Notes under the pieces: generated by a model
Databases searched by the model: none
What the model was told of the DNA's origin: nothing
What the model saw: the letters and a program-made list of their open reading frames with translations, nothing else
In this document: in pieces, positions 38,451 through 45,848 of the stretch
Layout: each line of letters opens with the position of its first letter
Position numbering within the stretch: the first letter of the stretch is position 1
Assembly: GCA_031270685.1 (NCBI GenBank)
Contig: JAISXA010000099.1
Span: 1 to 47,474, forward strand
Source: Planctomycetota bacterium
Lineage (GTDB): Bacteria; Planctomycetota; SZUA-567
DNA length: 47,474 nucleotides
Direction: 5' to 3'
Position numbers and translations under genes: made by a program

Positions 38451-40043
38451 TCAACGCTTTCTTTCCTTCCCGGCGGAGTTGCCGTTGTTTTCCCATTCCA
38501 CCCGCAGCGTTCCCCGCCGCCGAACCCGGCCCGCGGTCCCGTCTTCCGCCGGGAGTCGCGGTTTCCGTCCGGAAAGGACGCATTCGACCGCGAAACGTCC
38601 GGCGCCGTCCGCGACGACCAGACGCCCGCCGACGCGCAAGCGCGCGCCGGGTTCGGCCCAGCCCTCGCACAACACGGTCAGCCTGTCGAATTTGCCGCCG
38701 GACTTGGCGAAGCGACCGCTCCCGGCGCCGTCGACATCATATGCGTCGCCCAGGCTGACCCGGGCAACCGGCATCCGCGCCCGCGGCATGAAACGTTTCG
38801 CCGTTGCCCCGCCCATCGGCCCCTCCCGGGCAGTCATGGGCGTCCGGCGCAGAGTTGCGGCCGTTTCGCGAATCGACGCCGCCCTGGACGCGAATGGCGT
38901 GGCGATCTTCCCTTCAAGCGGCGCTATCGCGCCGGGGACGCTTCTCCCGGCAAGCCGGGGCTCGATTCCGCCGCAAGCGGCGGCGAGAATACCACGGTAA
39001 TGCGCGAAGCAATTCGCCGACGCGGCGACCGCCGGCGTTTGCGCAACCGGCGCCGGGTAATAGCGCACGGGAGCGCTTGAAATCTCCGTCGCGCCGTCAA
39101 GCCTCGCGATCACGAAGGATTCCGCCTGGAGCGGCCGGCCGCTCCCGATCCGCGTTTTCCTCCGCGACAGGCGCACCCGACAGCGCTCGCGGTATTCGCG
39201 CTCCAATTCGGCGGAATCGCGCGGCGACAGCGCCGGCATTCGCCCAAGAGCGCGTGGGCCTTCCTCGATAAAGGCCCGATAGAGCGTGTACAATAGTGTT
39301 TCCGCCTTAATGTCCCTGAGCGGCCAATCTTCCCCCCGCTCGAACCAGGCCATGCTCTCCGCCGCGACCGCCGGCGGAGACCGCCGGAACGACGGGCTTT
39401 CCCCGGCAAGCCGGGACCGGACCGCCGCTTTGTCCGGCATGCCGCGCGAGTCGCGGGGCAGGGCGGCGGAATTGGTGCGCGCCAAGGGAAGAAAGCGCCC
39501 GTCCGCATACGCCACGCCAAGAGCGACGACATAGACCCGGTCGGCGCTCCAGAAGTCCACCGTCCGCGCGCCTTCCCGCAATCCGACCTCTATGTCGAAG
39601 GTGTGGTTCCAGGACCGCGCACCATGCGGCAATCCGGTGACGTCGTAGAATCGCATCACCATTTTCGGCCGCGACAGATCGGCGAGAATGTCCACGGCGC
39701 CGGGGATGGCTTTCTCGTCCCACCAAATCCGCATCCGCCTCGGTCCGACCGGAACCATACCCGCGCGCGTGGCGGCGTTGACGGTTCCCCGAATGCCGAG
39801 AAGCGTGTCGGCGAGCCCGGATCCACCCGATTCCATGGAGACGACGGAGCCTTCCGCCGCCAGCCGGCTGGTCTGGCGAAGAAGCAACGCCGCTCCCGGA
39901 GCGGCAAGCGCGCCGTCAAGAAAGAACGGTTGCGCATCGAGAATCCGCCGCCGCAGATCGGCGGAAACAACCGGAAGCCGGGGAACGTTGCGTTTTGCCA
40001 GCTTGGCGCCGGTCAGTCCGGGCGCCGTTCCTACGCCAATCAC
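38451..40043 (-). CDS. DUF4912-domain protein of unknown function
   Basis: This 530-residue protein has one recognisable domain, DUF4912, at about residues 100-205: MRIWWDEKAIPGAVD, MVMRFYDVTG, HTFDIEVGL, WSADRVYVVALGVAYADGRFLPLARTNSAALPR (read in parts). DUF4912 resembles glycogen-branching-enzyme early-set folds, but function is unknown. The rest is Arg/Ala-rich without known motifs; a segment with LYTLYRAFIEEGPRAL (about 263-278) may be helical. The start is a GTG at 40043 with a weak ribosome site, so the true N-terminus may lie later. There is no signal peptide. It is flanked by small Zn-ribbon and fusA genes, with no clear operon. Confidence 0.68.
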   Translation of the reverse strand: MIGVGTAPGLTGAKLAKRNVPRLPVVSADLRRRILDAQPFFLDGALAAPGAALLLRQTSRLAAEGSVVSMESGGSGLADTLLGIRGTVNAATRAGMVPVGPRRMRIWWDEKAIPGAVDILADLSRPKMVMRFYDVTGLPHGARSWNHTFDIEVGLREGARTVDFWSADRVYVVALGVAYADGRFLPLARTNSAALPRDSRGMPDKAAVRSRLAGESPSFRRSPPAVAAESMAWFERGEDWPLRDIKAETLLYTLYRAFIEEGPRALGRMPALSPRDSAELEREYRERCRVRLSRRKTRIGSGRPLQAESFVIARLDGATEISSAPVRYYPAPVAQTPAVAASANCFAHYRGILAAACGGIEPRLAGRSVPGAIAPLEGKIATPFASRAASIRETAATLRRTPMTAREGPMGGATAKRFMPRARMPVARVSLGDAYDVDGAGSGRFAKSGGKFDRLTVLCEGWAEPGARLRVGGRLVVADGAGRFAVECVLSGRKPRLPAEDGTAGRVRRRGTLRVEWENNGNSAGKERKR

Positions 40044-40205
40044 GTTTCATCCGTCCGTTTCAAGCAAGTCCCGTTCGAACGCGCGAACAACTCACCACAT
40101 GATAGCCAAAATAGGCCCGGATGCAAGAAACTTGCGAAACTTCGGATCTAAGCCGGACCATTCGTCAAGCCGCCGTCGAAACTGCGCGCCGCCGCGCATC
40201 CGATT

Positions 40206-40415
40206 TCAGTCGCCGGGCTTCCGGTAGACCCACTCGAGCCTGCATTCCGAACACTTTAGAGAATGCAGCACATTGTAATAGCTTGTATATCCGCTGCTGG
40301 TGTCGGTCTTGGCAAGGGTCATGGCGTCATGGATATGGGCGTGGTCGTAACAGACCCCGCGCCCGCACGCGGCGCAGGTTCCCCTGGCCTCGTTGTCGCA
40401 GAACCAGCATTTCAT
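40206..40415 (-). CDS. Small Cys-rich zinc-binding protein
   Basis: This 69-residue protein has MKCWFCDNEA, CAACGRGVCYDHAHIHD and a C-terminal LKCSECRLEW. The Cys and His spacing (CxxC, CxxCxxxxC, HxHxH, CxxC) suggests two zinc sites, like a B-box or zinc-ribbon. GAGGCGG precedes the ATG at 40415. It lies 91 bp downstream of rpsP in the same direction, and 162 bp upstream of the DUF4912 gene. I cannot name a family; a regulatory or protein-binding role is a guess. Confidence 0.7.
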   Translation of the reverse strand: MKCWFCDNEARGTCAACGRGVCYDHAHIHDAMTLAKTDTSSGYTSYYNVLHSLKCSECRLEWVYRKPGD

Positions 40416-40430
40416 GGCCGCCTCTTTCCG

Positions 40431-40488
40431 TCGACTTTTAAGGGAATCGGGCCAACCGCCGCCCGATTCCCTTAAAGCAAAACTCCAC
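40431..40488. repeat. Solo family B hairpin II downstream of rpsP
   Basis: AAGGGAATCGGGC, loop CAACCGCC, GCCCGATTCCCTT, a perfect 13-bp stem, flanked by GTCGACTTTT on the left and AAACTCCAC on the right, degenerate B termini. It is 20 bp past the rpsP stop and could end transcription, though no T run follows on either strand. Confidence 0.75.
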
Positions 40489-40508
40489 TTTTCCCGTGGC
40501 GATTGAAC

Positions 40509-40913
40509 TCAGCCGGCCGTCCGGCGCGCCTTTTCGCCGCGAACCTTGGAGTTGGCGGTGCGCGCCTTCCGCCCCGGCTTCTTCTCCGACTTGGCGCCGG
40601 CCTTCCCGGCCGCCGGCTTTTTTGCGGCCGGTTTTTTCTCCGCCCTCTTTTTCTTCGGCGTCCAGTCTTCCGACTTAAGCCCCTGGCCCTTCAAAATGGC
40701 GGCGACCGTCGCCGAGGGCTTGGCGCCGACCGAGAGCCAATGCCGGGCGCGCTCGAGATCCAGGCGGACCGGTTCCTTTTCCGACCTGGGGTCGTAGAAG
40801 CCGAGCTGCTCGACCGGCCGGCCGTCGCGGCGGGTGCGGTTGTTGAAGACGCCGATATGGTAATACGGCAGATGCACGCGGCCGGCGCGCGACAAACGAA
40901 TGGCTACTGACAC
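40509..40913 (-). CDS. rpsP: 30S ribosomal protein S16 with basic C-terminal extension
   Basis: This 134-residue protein starts MSVAIRLSRAGRVHLPYYHIGVFN, typical S16, with EQLGFYDPRSE and the ARHWLSVGAKPSATVAAIL block. The normal S16 length is about 80-90 residues; residues from ~90 to the end are a Lys/Ala-rich tail (KKKRAEKKPAAKKPAAGKAG and similar). S16 is a late-assembly small-subunit protein. It follows ffh by 3 bp, an arrangement found in many bacteria. The tail is presumably disordered and RNA-binding. Confidence 0.96.
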   Translation of the reverse strand: MSVAIRLSRAGRVHLPYYHIGVFNNRTRRDGRPVEQLGFYDPRSEKEPVRLDLERARHWLSVGAKPSATVAAILKGQGLKSEDWTPKKKRAEKKPAAKKPAAGKAGAKSEKKPGRKARTANSKVRGEKARRTAG

Positions 40914-40916
40914 CGA

Positions 40917-42356
40917 TTATCTCCTTTTCTTCTTCCGGTCCTTCTTTTTCTTCTGGGCTTTGGTGCCCTTTTTCTTCGATCCGAACAGGGTGCGGCCGGC
41001 GGCGAGCGAGTTGAGCGCCCCGGGTGAAAGCGCCTCCAGCGCCTGCTGTCCGCCGGCGCCGCTGAACATGCCCAATCTGCCCATGCGCCCGGTGATTTTG
41101 CGCATTTCCTGGAACTGCTTCAGAAGCTCGGCGACGTCCTTCGGCTGGCGGCCCGCGCCTCTGGCGATGCGCGCCCTGCGCCCGGCGTCGACCAGTTCGG
41201 GATTCCGGCGCTCCTTGACGGTCATCGACTGGATGATGGCCTCGATCTGCTTGAACTGGCCGTCGTCCAGATCCATGCCCTTGAGTTGCGGGCCAAGCCC
41301 GGGGATCATGCCCAGCAGATCCTTGAGCGCCCCCATTTTGCGGATCTGCCCAAGCTGGTTGAGATAATCCTCGAGGTTGAATTCGTTCCTGGCCAGCTTG
41401 GCCTGCATGGCCTTGGCCTCTTTTTCGTCGATCACCTCCTGGGCGCGCTCGACCAGGCTGACGACGTCGCCCATCCCGAGGATGCGCGAAGCCATGCGGT
41501 CGGGATGGAATTCCTCGATCGCGTCCAGCTTTTCGCCGGCGGCGACGAACTTGATGGGGACGCCGGTCGATTCGCGCAACGACAGCGCCGCGCCGCCGCG
41601 CGCGTCCGAATCCATCTTGGTCAGCACCGCGCCGGTCAGCGGCAAACGGCGCTTGAACTCCTCCGCCGTGTCGACCGCGCTCTGGCCGATCATGGCGTCG
41701 CATACGAACAGGATTTCCTTGGGCTCCGACGCAATCCTTACGGCGTCGAGTTCGTCCATGAGCGTTCCGTCGATGTGCAGCCGGCCGGCGGTGTCGAGAA
41801 TGATCGCATCCGCGGTGTGCAATTCGGCGGCGCCGAGCGAATTGCGGCAAATGTCGACCGGCGACGCCCCCGCCTGCGTGAACACCGGCGCGCCGATCCG
41901 GCCGCCGATGATTCTGAGCTGTTCGATCGCGGCGGGGCGCTGCACGTCCGCCGCGACGAGGAGCGGCTTTCTGCCTTCCTTCATCCAGCGCTGCGCCAGC
42001 TTGCCGGCGGTCGTCGTCTTGCCCGAACCCTGCAGGCCGCACAACATGATCACGGTGGGACGCGAAGCGTCCCAGGCGATGCCGGCCGCCTCGCCGCCGA
42101 GCAGCTTCACCAATTCGTCGTACACGATCTTGACGAACAACTGTCCCGGCTGCACCCCGGGAATGATTTCCATGCCCAGGGCCAGCCGACCGACCCGGTC
42201 GACGAACGCCGTCGCGACCAGGTGGTTGACGTCGGCCTCCAGCAGCGCGGTGCGCACCTCCCGCATCGCCTCCCGGACGTTGTCCCCGGACAGCCTGGCT
42301 TTGCCGAGGACGGTGCGGAAGACCCGGTTCAGGCTTTCGGTGATGGATTCGAACAT
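40917..42356 (-). CDS. ffh: Signal recognition particle protein Ffh
   Basis: This 479-residue GTPase has the N domain, the G domain with P-loop GLQGSGKT (107-114), DTAGRLHID and TKMDSDARGG, and the methionine-rich M domain (LGMIPGLGPQLKGMDL, SMTVKERRNPELVDAGRRARIARGAG read in parts). It ends in a very basic tail (KKKGTKAQKKKKDRKKKRR). Ffh binds 4.5S RNA and signal sequences to target membrane proteins. It is co-transcribed with a small unknown gene upstream and rpsP downstream. No 4.5S RNA gene was seen. Confidence 0.97.
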   Translation of the reverse strand: MFESITESLNRVFRTVLGKARLSGDNVREAMREVRTALLEADVNHLVATAFVDRVGRLALGMEIIPGVQPGQLFVKIVYDELVKLLGGEAAGIAWDASRPTVIMLCGLQGSGKTTTAGKLAQRWMKEGRKPLLVAADVQRPAAIEQLRIIGGRIGAPVFTQAGASPVDICRNSLGAAELHTADAIILDTAGRLHIDGTLMDELDAVRIASEPKEILFVCDAMIGQSAVDTAEEFKRRLPLTGAVLTKMDSDARGGAALSLRESTGVPIKFVAAGEKLDAIEEFHPDRMASRILGMGDVVSLVERAQEVIDEKEAKAMQAKLARNEFNLEDYLNQLGQIRKMGALKDLLGMIPGLGPQLKGMDLDDGQFKQIEAIIQSMTVKERRNPELVDAGRRARIARGAGRQPKDVAELLKQFQEMRKITGRMGRLGMFSGAGGQQALEALSPGALNSLAAGRTLFGSKKKGTKAQKKKKDRKKKRR

Positions 42357-42392
42357 GTTTATGATGATCCAGTATGCGCGGGTCGCCGGGCG

Positions 42393-42689
42393 TCAGGTTT
42401 TCGATGCTTCCGCCGAACAAAAGAAAATCGTCTCCACGTCGATGTTGTCGATCTCCTGCTCATCGATGATGGCGAGTACGAATTCGTCCTTCAGCCTGCG
42501 AACCGTGTTGTCGCGGATCATCGAACGCCACTTGGTGGCCTTGCCCTCGTTTTCCGCCAGCACGTAATACGCGCCCCGGTCGTTGTCCGCTTCCTTCTGG
42601 TGCAGACACAGGACCTTCGTCGACGATCGACCCGGCACGCGCAGGGTGACGATTTTATGGGTTCCGTTGACCTTGTCCAAGGGATCCAT
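42393..42689 (-). CDS. Small conserved-looking protein of unknown function upstream of ffh
   Basis: This ~98-residue soluble protein (MDPLDKVNGTHKIVTLRVPG ... EEIDNIDVETIFF-like end) has no motif I recognise. It has a mixed alpha/beta composition and no signal peptide or Cys pair. I chose ATG 42689 because the predicted promoter and G-rich ribosome region (AGGGGCAGGAT) precede it; ATG 42713 or 42743 are in frame, and the region between has tandem CCCCTCTTG repeats. It lies 36 bp before ffh. Co-expression with ffh may hint at a protein-export role, but that is only context. Confidence 0.6.
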   Translation of the reverse strand: MDPLDKVNGTHKIVTLRVPGRSSTKVLCLHQKEADNDRGAYYVLAENEGKATKWRSMIRDNTVRRLKDEFVLAIIDEQEIDNIDVETIFFCSAEASKT

Positions 42690-42743
42690 ATCCTGCCCCT
42701 CTTGCCCCTCTTGCATCCGCCCGATACGACAAACAGCGTGCAA

Positions 42744-42772
42744 AATATAACCATTTCCATCCCCGGCCGCAA
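42744..42772 (-). promoter_or_regulatory. Predicted promoter of the small gene-ffh-rpsP operon
   Basis: On the minus strand TTGCGG (42772-42767), 17-bp spacer, TATATT (42749-42744). It matches the ileS promoter style (TTGCG-type -35). It lies 55 bp upstream of ATG 42689. A degenerate B remnant (TTTGGAAAGAAAACC ... AAGAAAAGTCC) is at about 42841-42869. Confidence 0.6.
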
Positions 42773-42911
42773 AGGATTTCGTCGGCGGCCCGGCGAAACG
42801 GGGCCGGCGCCGACTTCGGATGCGGCCTGGACGGTGATTTTTTTGGAAAGAAAACCATTTAAGAAAAGTCCCCGCTCCAGGAATTATGCAAACAGCGCAT
42901 CGGAATCCGCG

Positions 42912-44009
42912 TCAGGCTTCCCGTTCGCCGGAGACGACGCGTCCGACGCCGCCGTAGTCCTTGTGGATGCGGATGTTGGCCAGTCCGTTTTCCAGCAGCA
43001 AGTTCCGTACCGCATCCGCCTGGCGCACGCCGACCTCGAGGAATGCCGCTCCGCCGGGATTCAGGCGCCTGCCCAACCCGGGCGCGATTTTGCGGTAGTG
43101 GTCGAGGCCGTCCGCTCCGCCGTAGAGTGCGGGCGGCGGATCGTAGTCGGCGACCTCCGGCCAGATTTCCGGATCGTCCTTCACCAGATACGGTGGATTC
43201 GCCAGGATCAGGTCGTAGCGTTCGTGTTCCGGGCATGCGGAAAACCAGTCGCCCTCGCGAAAATCGATTCGTTCCGCCATGCCGGCGGCTTCGGCGTTTT
43301 TCCGCGCCACCGCCAGCGCCTTCTGCGATTTGTCCACGGCGGTGATCCGTGCGCCCGGGAGGACGGCCGCAACCGCCACGGCGATGCATCCGCTGCCCGT
43401 TCCCAAGTCGAGCGCACGAACGGTTACGGCGGGACGGGGCCGGTTTTTCGGCGGGTGGCCGCCGGGCCTGACCGTAGCTCCTGACCCGCGGAATTCCATC
43501 CTGCCGCTCCCGACCGGAAGCGGCGCCGTCGCGGGGGCGGCTTCATCGTCGGCGTCGGCGTCCTCGGCATAGGCGTCAAGCATACGCTCAAGCGCGGCGT
43601 CCACTTCCCCGGGCGCGATTGCGGCCGGTTCTTCGCCCGCCGGCATTTTCACCGGCGCCACATGCGCGAGGGCGGCCTCCACGAGGAGTTCCGTCTCCGG
43701 CCGGGGCGAGAGCACGTCCGGCGTCACCAGAAAGCGGATGCCCATGAATTCGCGCTCGCCGAGAATGCGGCTGACCGGCTCGCGGCCGGCGCGGCGGCGG
43801 ACCATTTCCCGATAGACGGCGAGCTCCGCCGGCGTCACCGTGCGCTCGAACCCTGCGTACAGTTCTACCCGGCGGGCGATTTTCATCGCCCGGCACAAGA
43901 GCAGTTCGGCGTCGAGGCGCGGCGACGGAACGTTCCTGCCGGCCAAATAGTCCGCCGTCACCTTGACGAGAGCGAGGGGTTTCCAGGTTTTGTCGGCGCC
44001 GGAAGTCAT
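42912..44009 (-). CDS. prmC: Release factor glutamine methyltransferase PrmC with a large insertion
   Basis: This 365-residue methyltransferase modifies the GGQ Gln of RF1/RF2. The N-terminal helical domain (AGREPVSRILGEREFMG) and the SAM motif LDLGTGSGCIAVAVA are present, as is the catalytic NPPY in LILANPPYLVKDDPE. Usual PrmC is about 280 residues. Here about 75 extra residues separate SPRPETELLVEAAL from the SAM motif, where the family normally runs on almost directly. The insert is acidic and Pro/Gly-rich (AYAEDADADDEAAPATAPLP), probably a disordered loop on the surface. It lies downstream of prfA, with a 157-bp gap that contains a degenerate B hairpin (44080-44125). Confidence 0.92.
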   Translation of the reverse strand: MTSGADKTWKPLALVKVTADYLAGRNVPSPRLDAELLLCRAMKIARRVELYAGFERTVTPAELAVYREMVRRRAGREPVSRILGEREFMGIRFLVTPDVLSPRPETELLVEAALAHVAPVKMPAGEEPAAIAPGEVDAALERMLDAYAEDADADDEAAPATAPLPVGSGRMEFRGSGATVRPGGHPPKNRPRPAVTVRALDLGTGSGCIAVAVAAVLPGARITAVDKSQKALAVARKNAEAAGMAERIDFREGDWFSACPEHERYDLILANPPYLVKDDPEIWPEVADYDPPPALYGGADGLDHYRKIAPGLGRRLNPGGAAFLEVGVRQADAVRNLLLENGLANIRIHKDYGGVGRVVSGEREA

Positions 44010-44166
44010 AGAATTGTTCGCGCATCCTTACTATCCGCCGCCGACCGAGCCCCGGACGCCGATCAGCGGAAGCCGACTTTCAAAGGAAGGGAGTCAAACG
44101 GCGATTCGCCTGATTTCCTTGCCGCCTTTCGTCTTTTCGAAGGCGTTCCCCCCCCCGGTTGTTCTC

Positions 44167-45240
44167 CTACTCCCGCAAATCCAGTTGTTTCCCGTATTCG
44201 ACAAGTTCGGCTACGAGTTTGTCGAGCTTTCCCTCCATGATGTCCGCCAGCGGGAAGTTCTTGCCCAGGCGGTGGTCGGTGCAGCGATCCTGCGGGAAAT
44301 TATAGGTTCGCACCCGCTCGGAACGGTCGCCCGAGCCAGTCTGGCCGCGCCGTTCGGCGGCGCGCTTCGCGTCCTCCTCCGCCTTCTTCATCTCGTACAG
44401 ACGGGAGCGCAGCACGCGCATGGCCTTGGCCTTGTTTTTGTGCTGGCTCTTTTCCTCCTGCATGAAGACGGTTATCCCGGTCGGGACGTGAATGATCCGC
44501 ACCGACGACTGGGTCGTGTTCACCGATTGCCCGCCGGGGCCGCCGGAGCACTGGATGCTGATCTCGAGTTCCTCGGGCCTGATTTCGACTTCGTACTCCT
44601 CCGCCTCGGGCATGACCGCCACGGTGGCGGCGGAAGTATGGACGCGCCCCTGGGCTTCCGTCTCGGGCACGCGTTGCACGCGGTGGCCGCCGCCCTCCAT
44701 GCGCAGGTCACGGTATGCGTTTTCGCCTTCGACCGACACGATCACTTCCTTGAAGCCGCCGCGCTCCGAACCGCTCACCGCCATGGCGTCGTATTTCCAT
44801 CCCCGGCCGTCGGCGAAATTGCGGTACATGCGGAACAGGTCCCCGGCGAACAGCGCGGCCTCCTCGCCGCCGGTGCCGGCGCGTATTTCGAGAATCGCGT
44901 TCCGGCCGCTGTCCGCGTTCCGGCCAAGCAGCATGTCGACCAGTTCACGCTCCCGCAGCCCGAGCTTTTCCTCGAGCCCGGGGATTTCCGTTGCCGCGAG
45001 TTCGCGCAGTTCCTTGTCCTGCGACGCGTCGCCGGCGATCTCCAGGCTGTCGCGGAGCTCCTTGTCGGCGGCCAGGTAGCTTTGATACAAATCCATCGCC
45101 GTGGCGAGCGTGCCGCGCTCGCGCATGTAGTCGCCGATACGCGGATCGCTTCCGACGGCGGGATCGGCGAGCAACCGGTCCAACTCCCGGAACCGATCCA
45201 GCCGGCCGTCCAGTTTTTCCTTCACCTTCGCGTCAAGCAT
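44167..45240 (-). CDS. prfA: Peptide chain release factor 1
   Basis: This 357-residue protein has the catalytic GGQ (236-238, in SGGPGGQSVNTTQS) and the stop-codon recognition tripeptide P-x-T as PET (192-194, in VQRVPETEAQGRVH), which marks RF1 (UAA/UAG) rather than RF2. ATG 45240 gives MLDAKVKEKLDGRL. The order rpmE-prfA-prmC is common in bacteria. A 104-bp gap separates it from rpmE. The GGQ is preceded by GGPGGQ rather than the usual GAGGQ, a small variation also seen in natural RF1s. Confidence 0.96.
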   Translation of the reverse strand: MLDAKVKEKLDGRLDRFRELDRLLADPAVGSDPRIGDYMRERGTLATAMDLYQSYLAADKELRDSLEIAGDASQDKELRELAATEIPGLEEKLGLRERELVDMLLGRNADSGRNAILEIRAGTGGEEAALFAGDLFRMYRNFADGRGWKYDAMAVSGSERGGFKEVIVSVEGENAYRDLRMEGGGHRVQRVPETEAQGRVHTSAATVAVMPEAEEYEVEIRPEELEISIQCSGGPGGQSVNTTQSSVRIIHVPTGITVFMQEEKSQHKNKAKAMRVLRSRLYEMKKAEEDAKRAAERRGQTGSGDRSERVRTYNFPQDRCTDHRLGKNFPLADIMEGKLDKLVAELVEYGKQLDLRE

Positions 45241-45344
45241 GACGGTCTTCCCGAATCAAACATACGCCAGCCCGGATCGTGCGGACTGGCGCGATGATTT
45301 GTCCTGCGCGGCGAACGCTTCGTTCCCGCCTGGAATCGATGGCG

Positions 45345-45752
45345 CTAGGCTTCGGCCGGGGCTTCCCCGGCGCTTGCCGTTTCGGCCGGCGCCGCCGCGG
45401 CGCCGGGCTGCCCGGGGGCGGTCTGTCCGGGGGCGGATACCCGGGCCCTGCGGGCGGCCTTGAGGCGTTTTTCCTCCTGGATGGCGGCGGACTGCACCTG
45501 CTTTTTCGACAGCGTCTTCCTGCCCTTGACGATATCTGCGGTCGAGGCGCCTTCCTCGAGATTGAAGCGCTTCTGGAATTTCTCGATGCGTCCGGCGGTG
45601 TCGACGAATTTCTGCTTGCCGGTGAAGAACGGGTGGCATGCGTTGCACAGCGCGAGCCGGATCTCGTTCTTGGTGGACTTGGTCCGGAACTCGTTGCCGC
45701 ACGCGCAACGCACCGTCACTTCCTGGTACTTCGGATGAATCTTGGCTTTCAT
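45345..45752 (-). CDS. rpmE: 50S ribosomal protein L31 (zinc form) with long C-terminal extension
   Basis: This 135-residue protein has the L31 core [22 protein letters not shown] and [28 protein letters not shown] (in parts). Cys in CAC and CNAC are the zinc ligands of the C+ form. The usual length is about 70 residues; residues ~75-135 add a Lys/Ala/Pro-rich tail ([20 protein letters not shown], then Ala/Pro/Glu repeats). It lies 96 bp after the second EF-G gene and before prfA. The extension has no recognisable motif. Confidence 0.95.
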   Translation of the reverse strand: MKAKIHPKYQEVTVRCACGNEFRTKSTKNEIRLALCNACHPFFTGKQKFVDTAGRIEKFQKRFNLEEGASTADIVKGRKTLSKKQVQSAAIQEEKRLKAARRARVSAPGQTAPGQPGAAAAPAETASAGEAPAEA

Positions 45753-45848
45753 TGCACTTTCCTTTATCCGCCCGCCATCTTGGCGGGCATTGGCGGTTTC
45801 GGCAATCCCCTATGCACTGTCCAAACCGGGCGCATGCGCCCGGTATCG

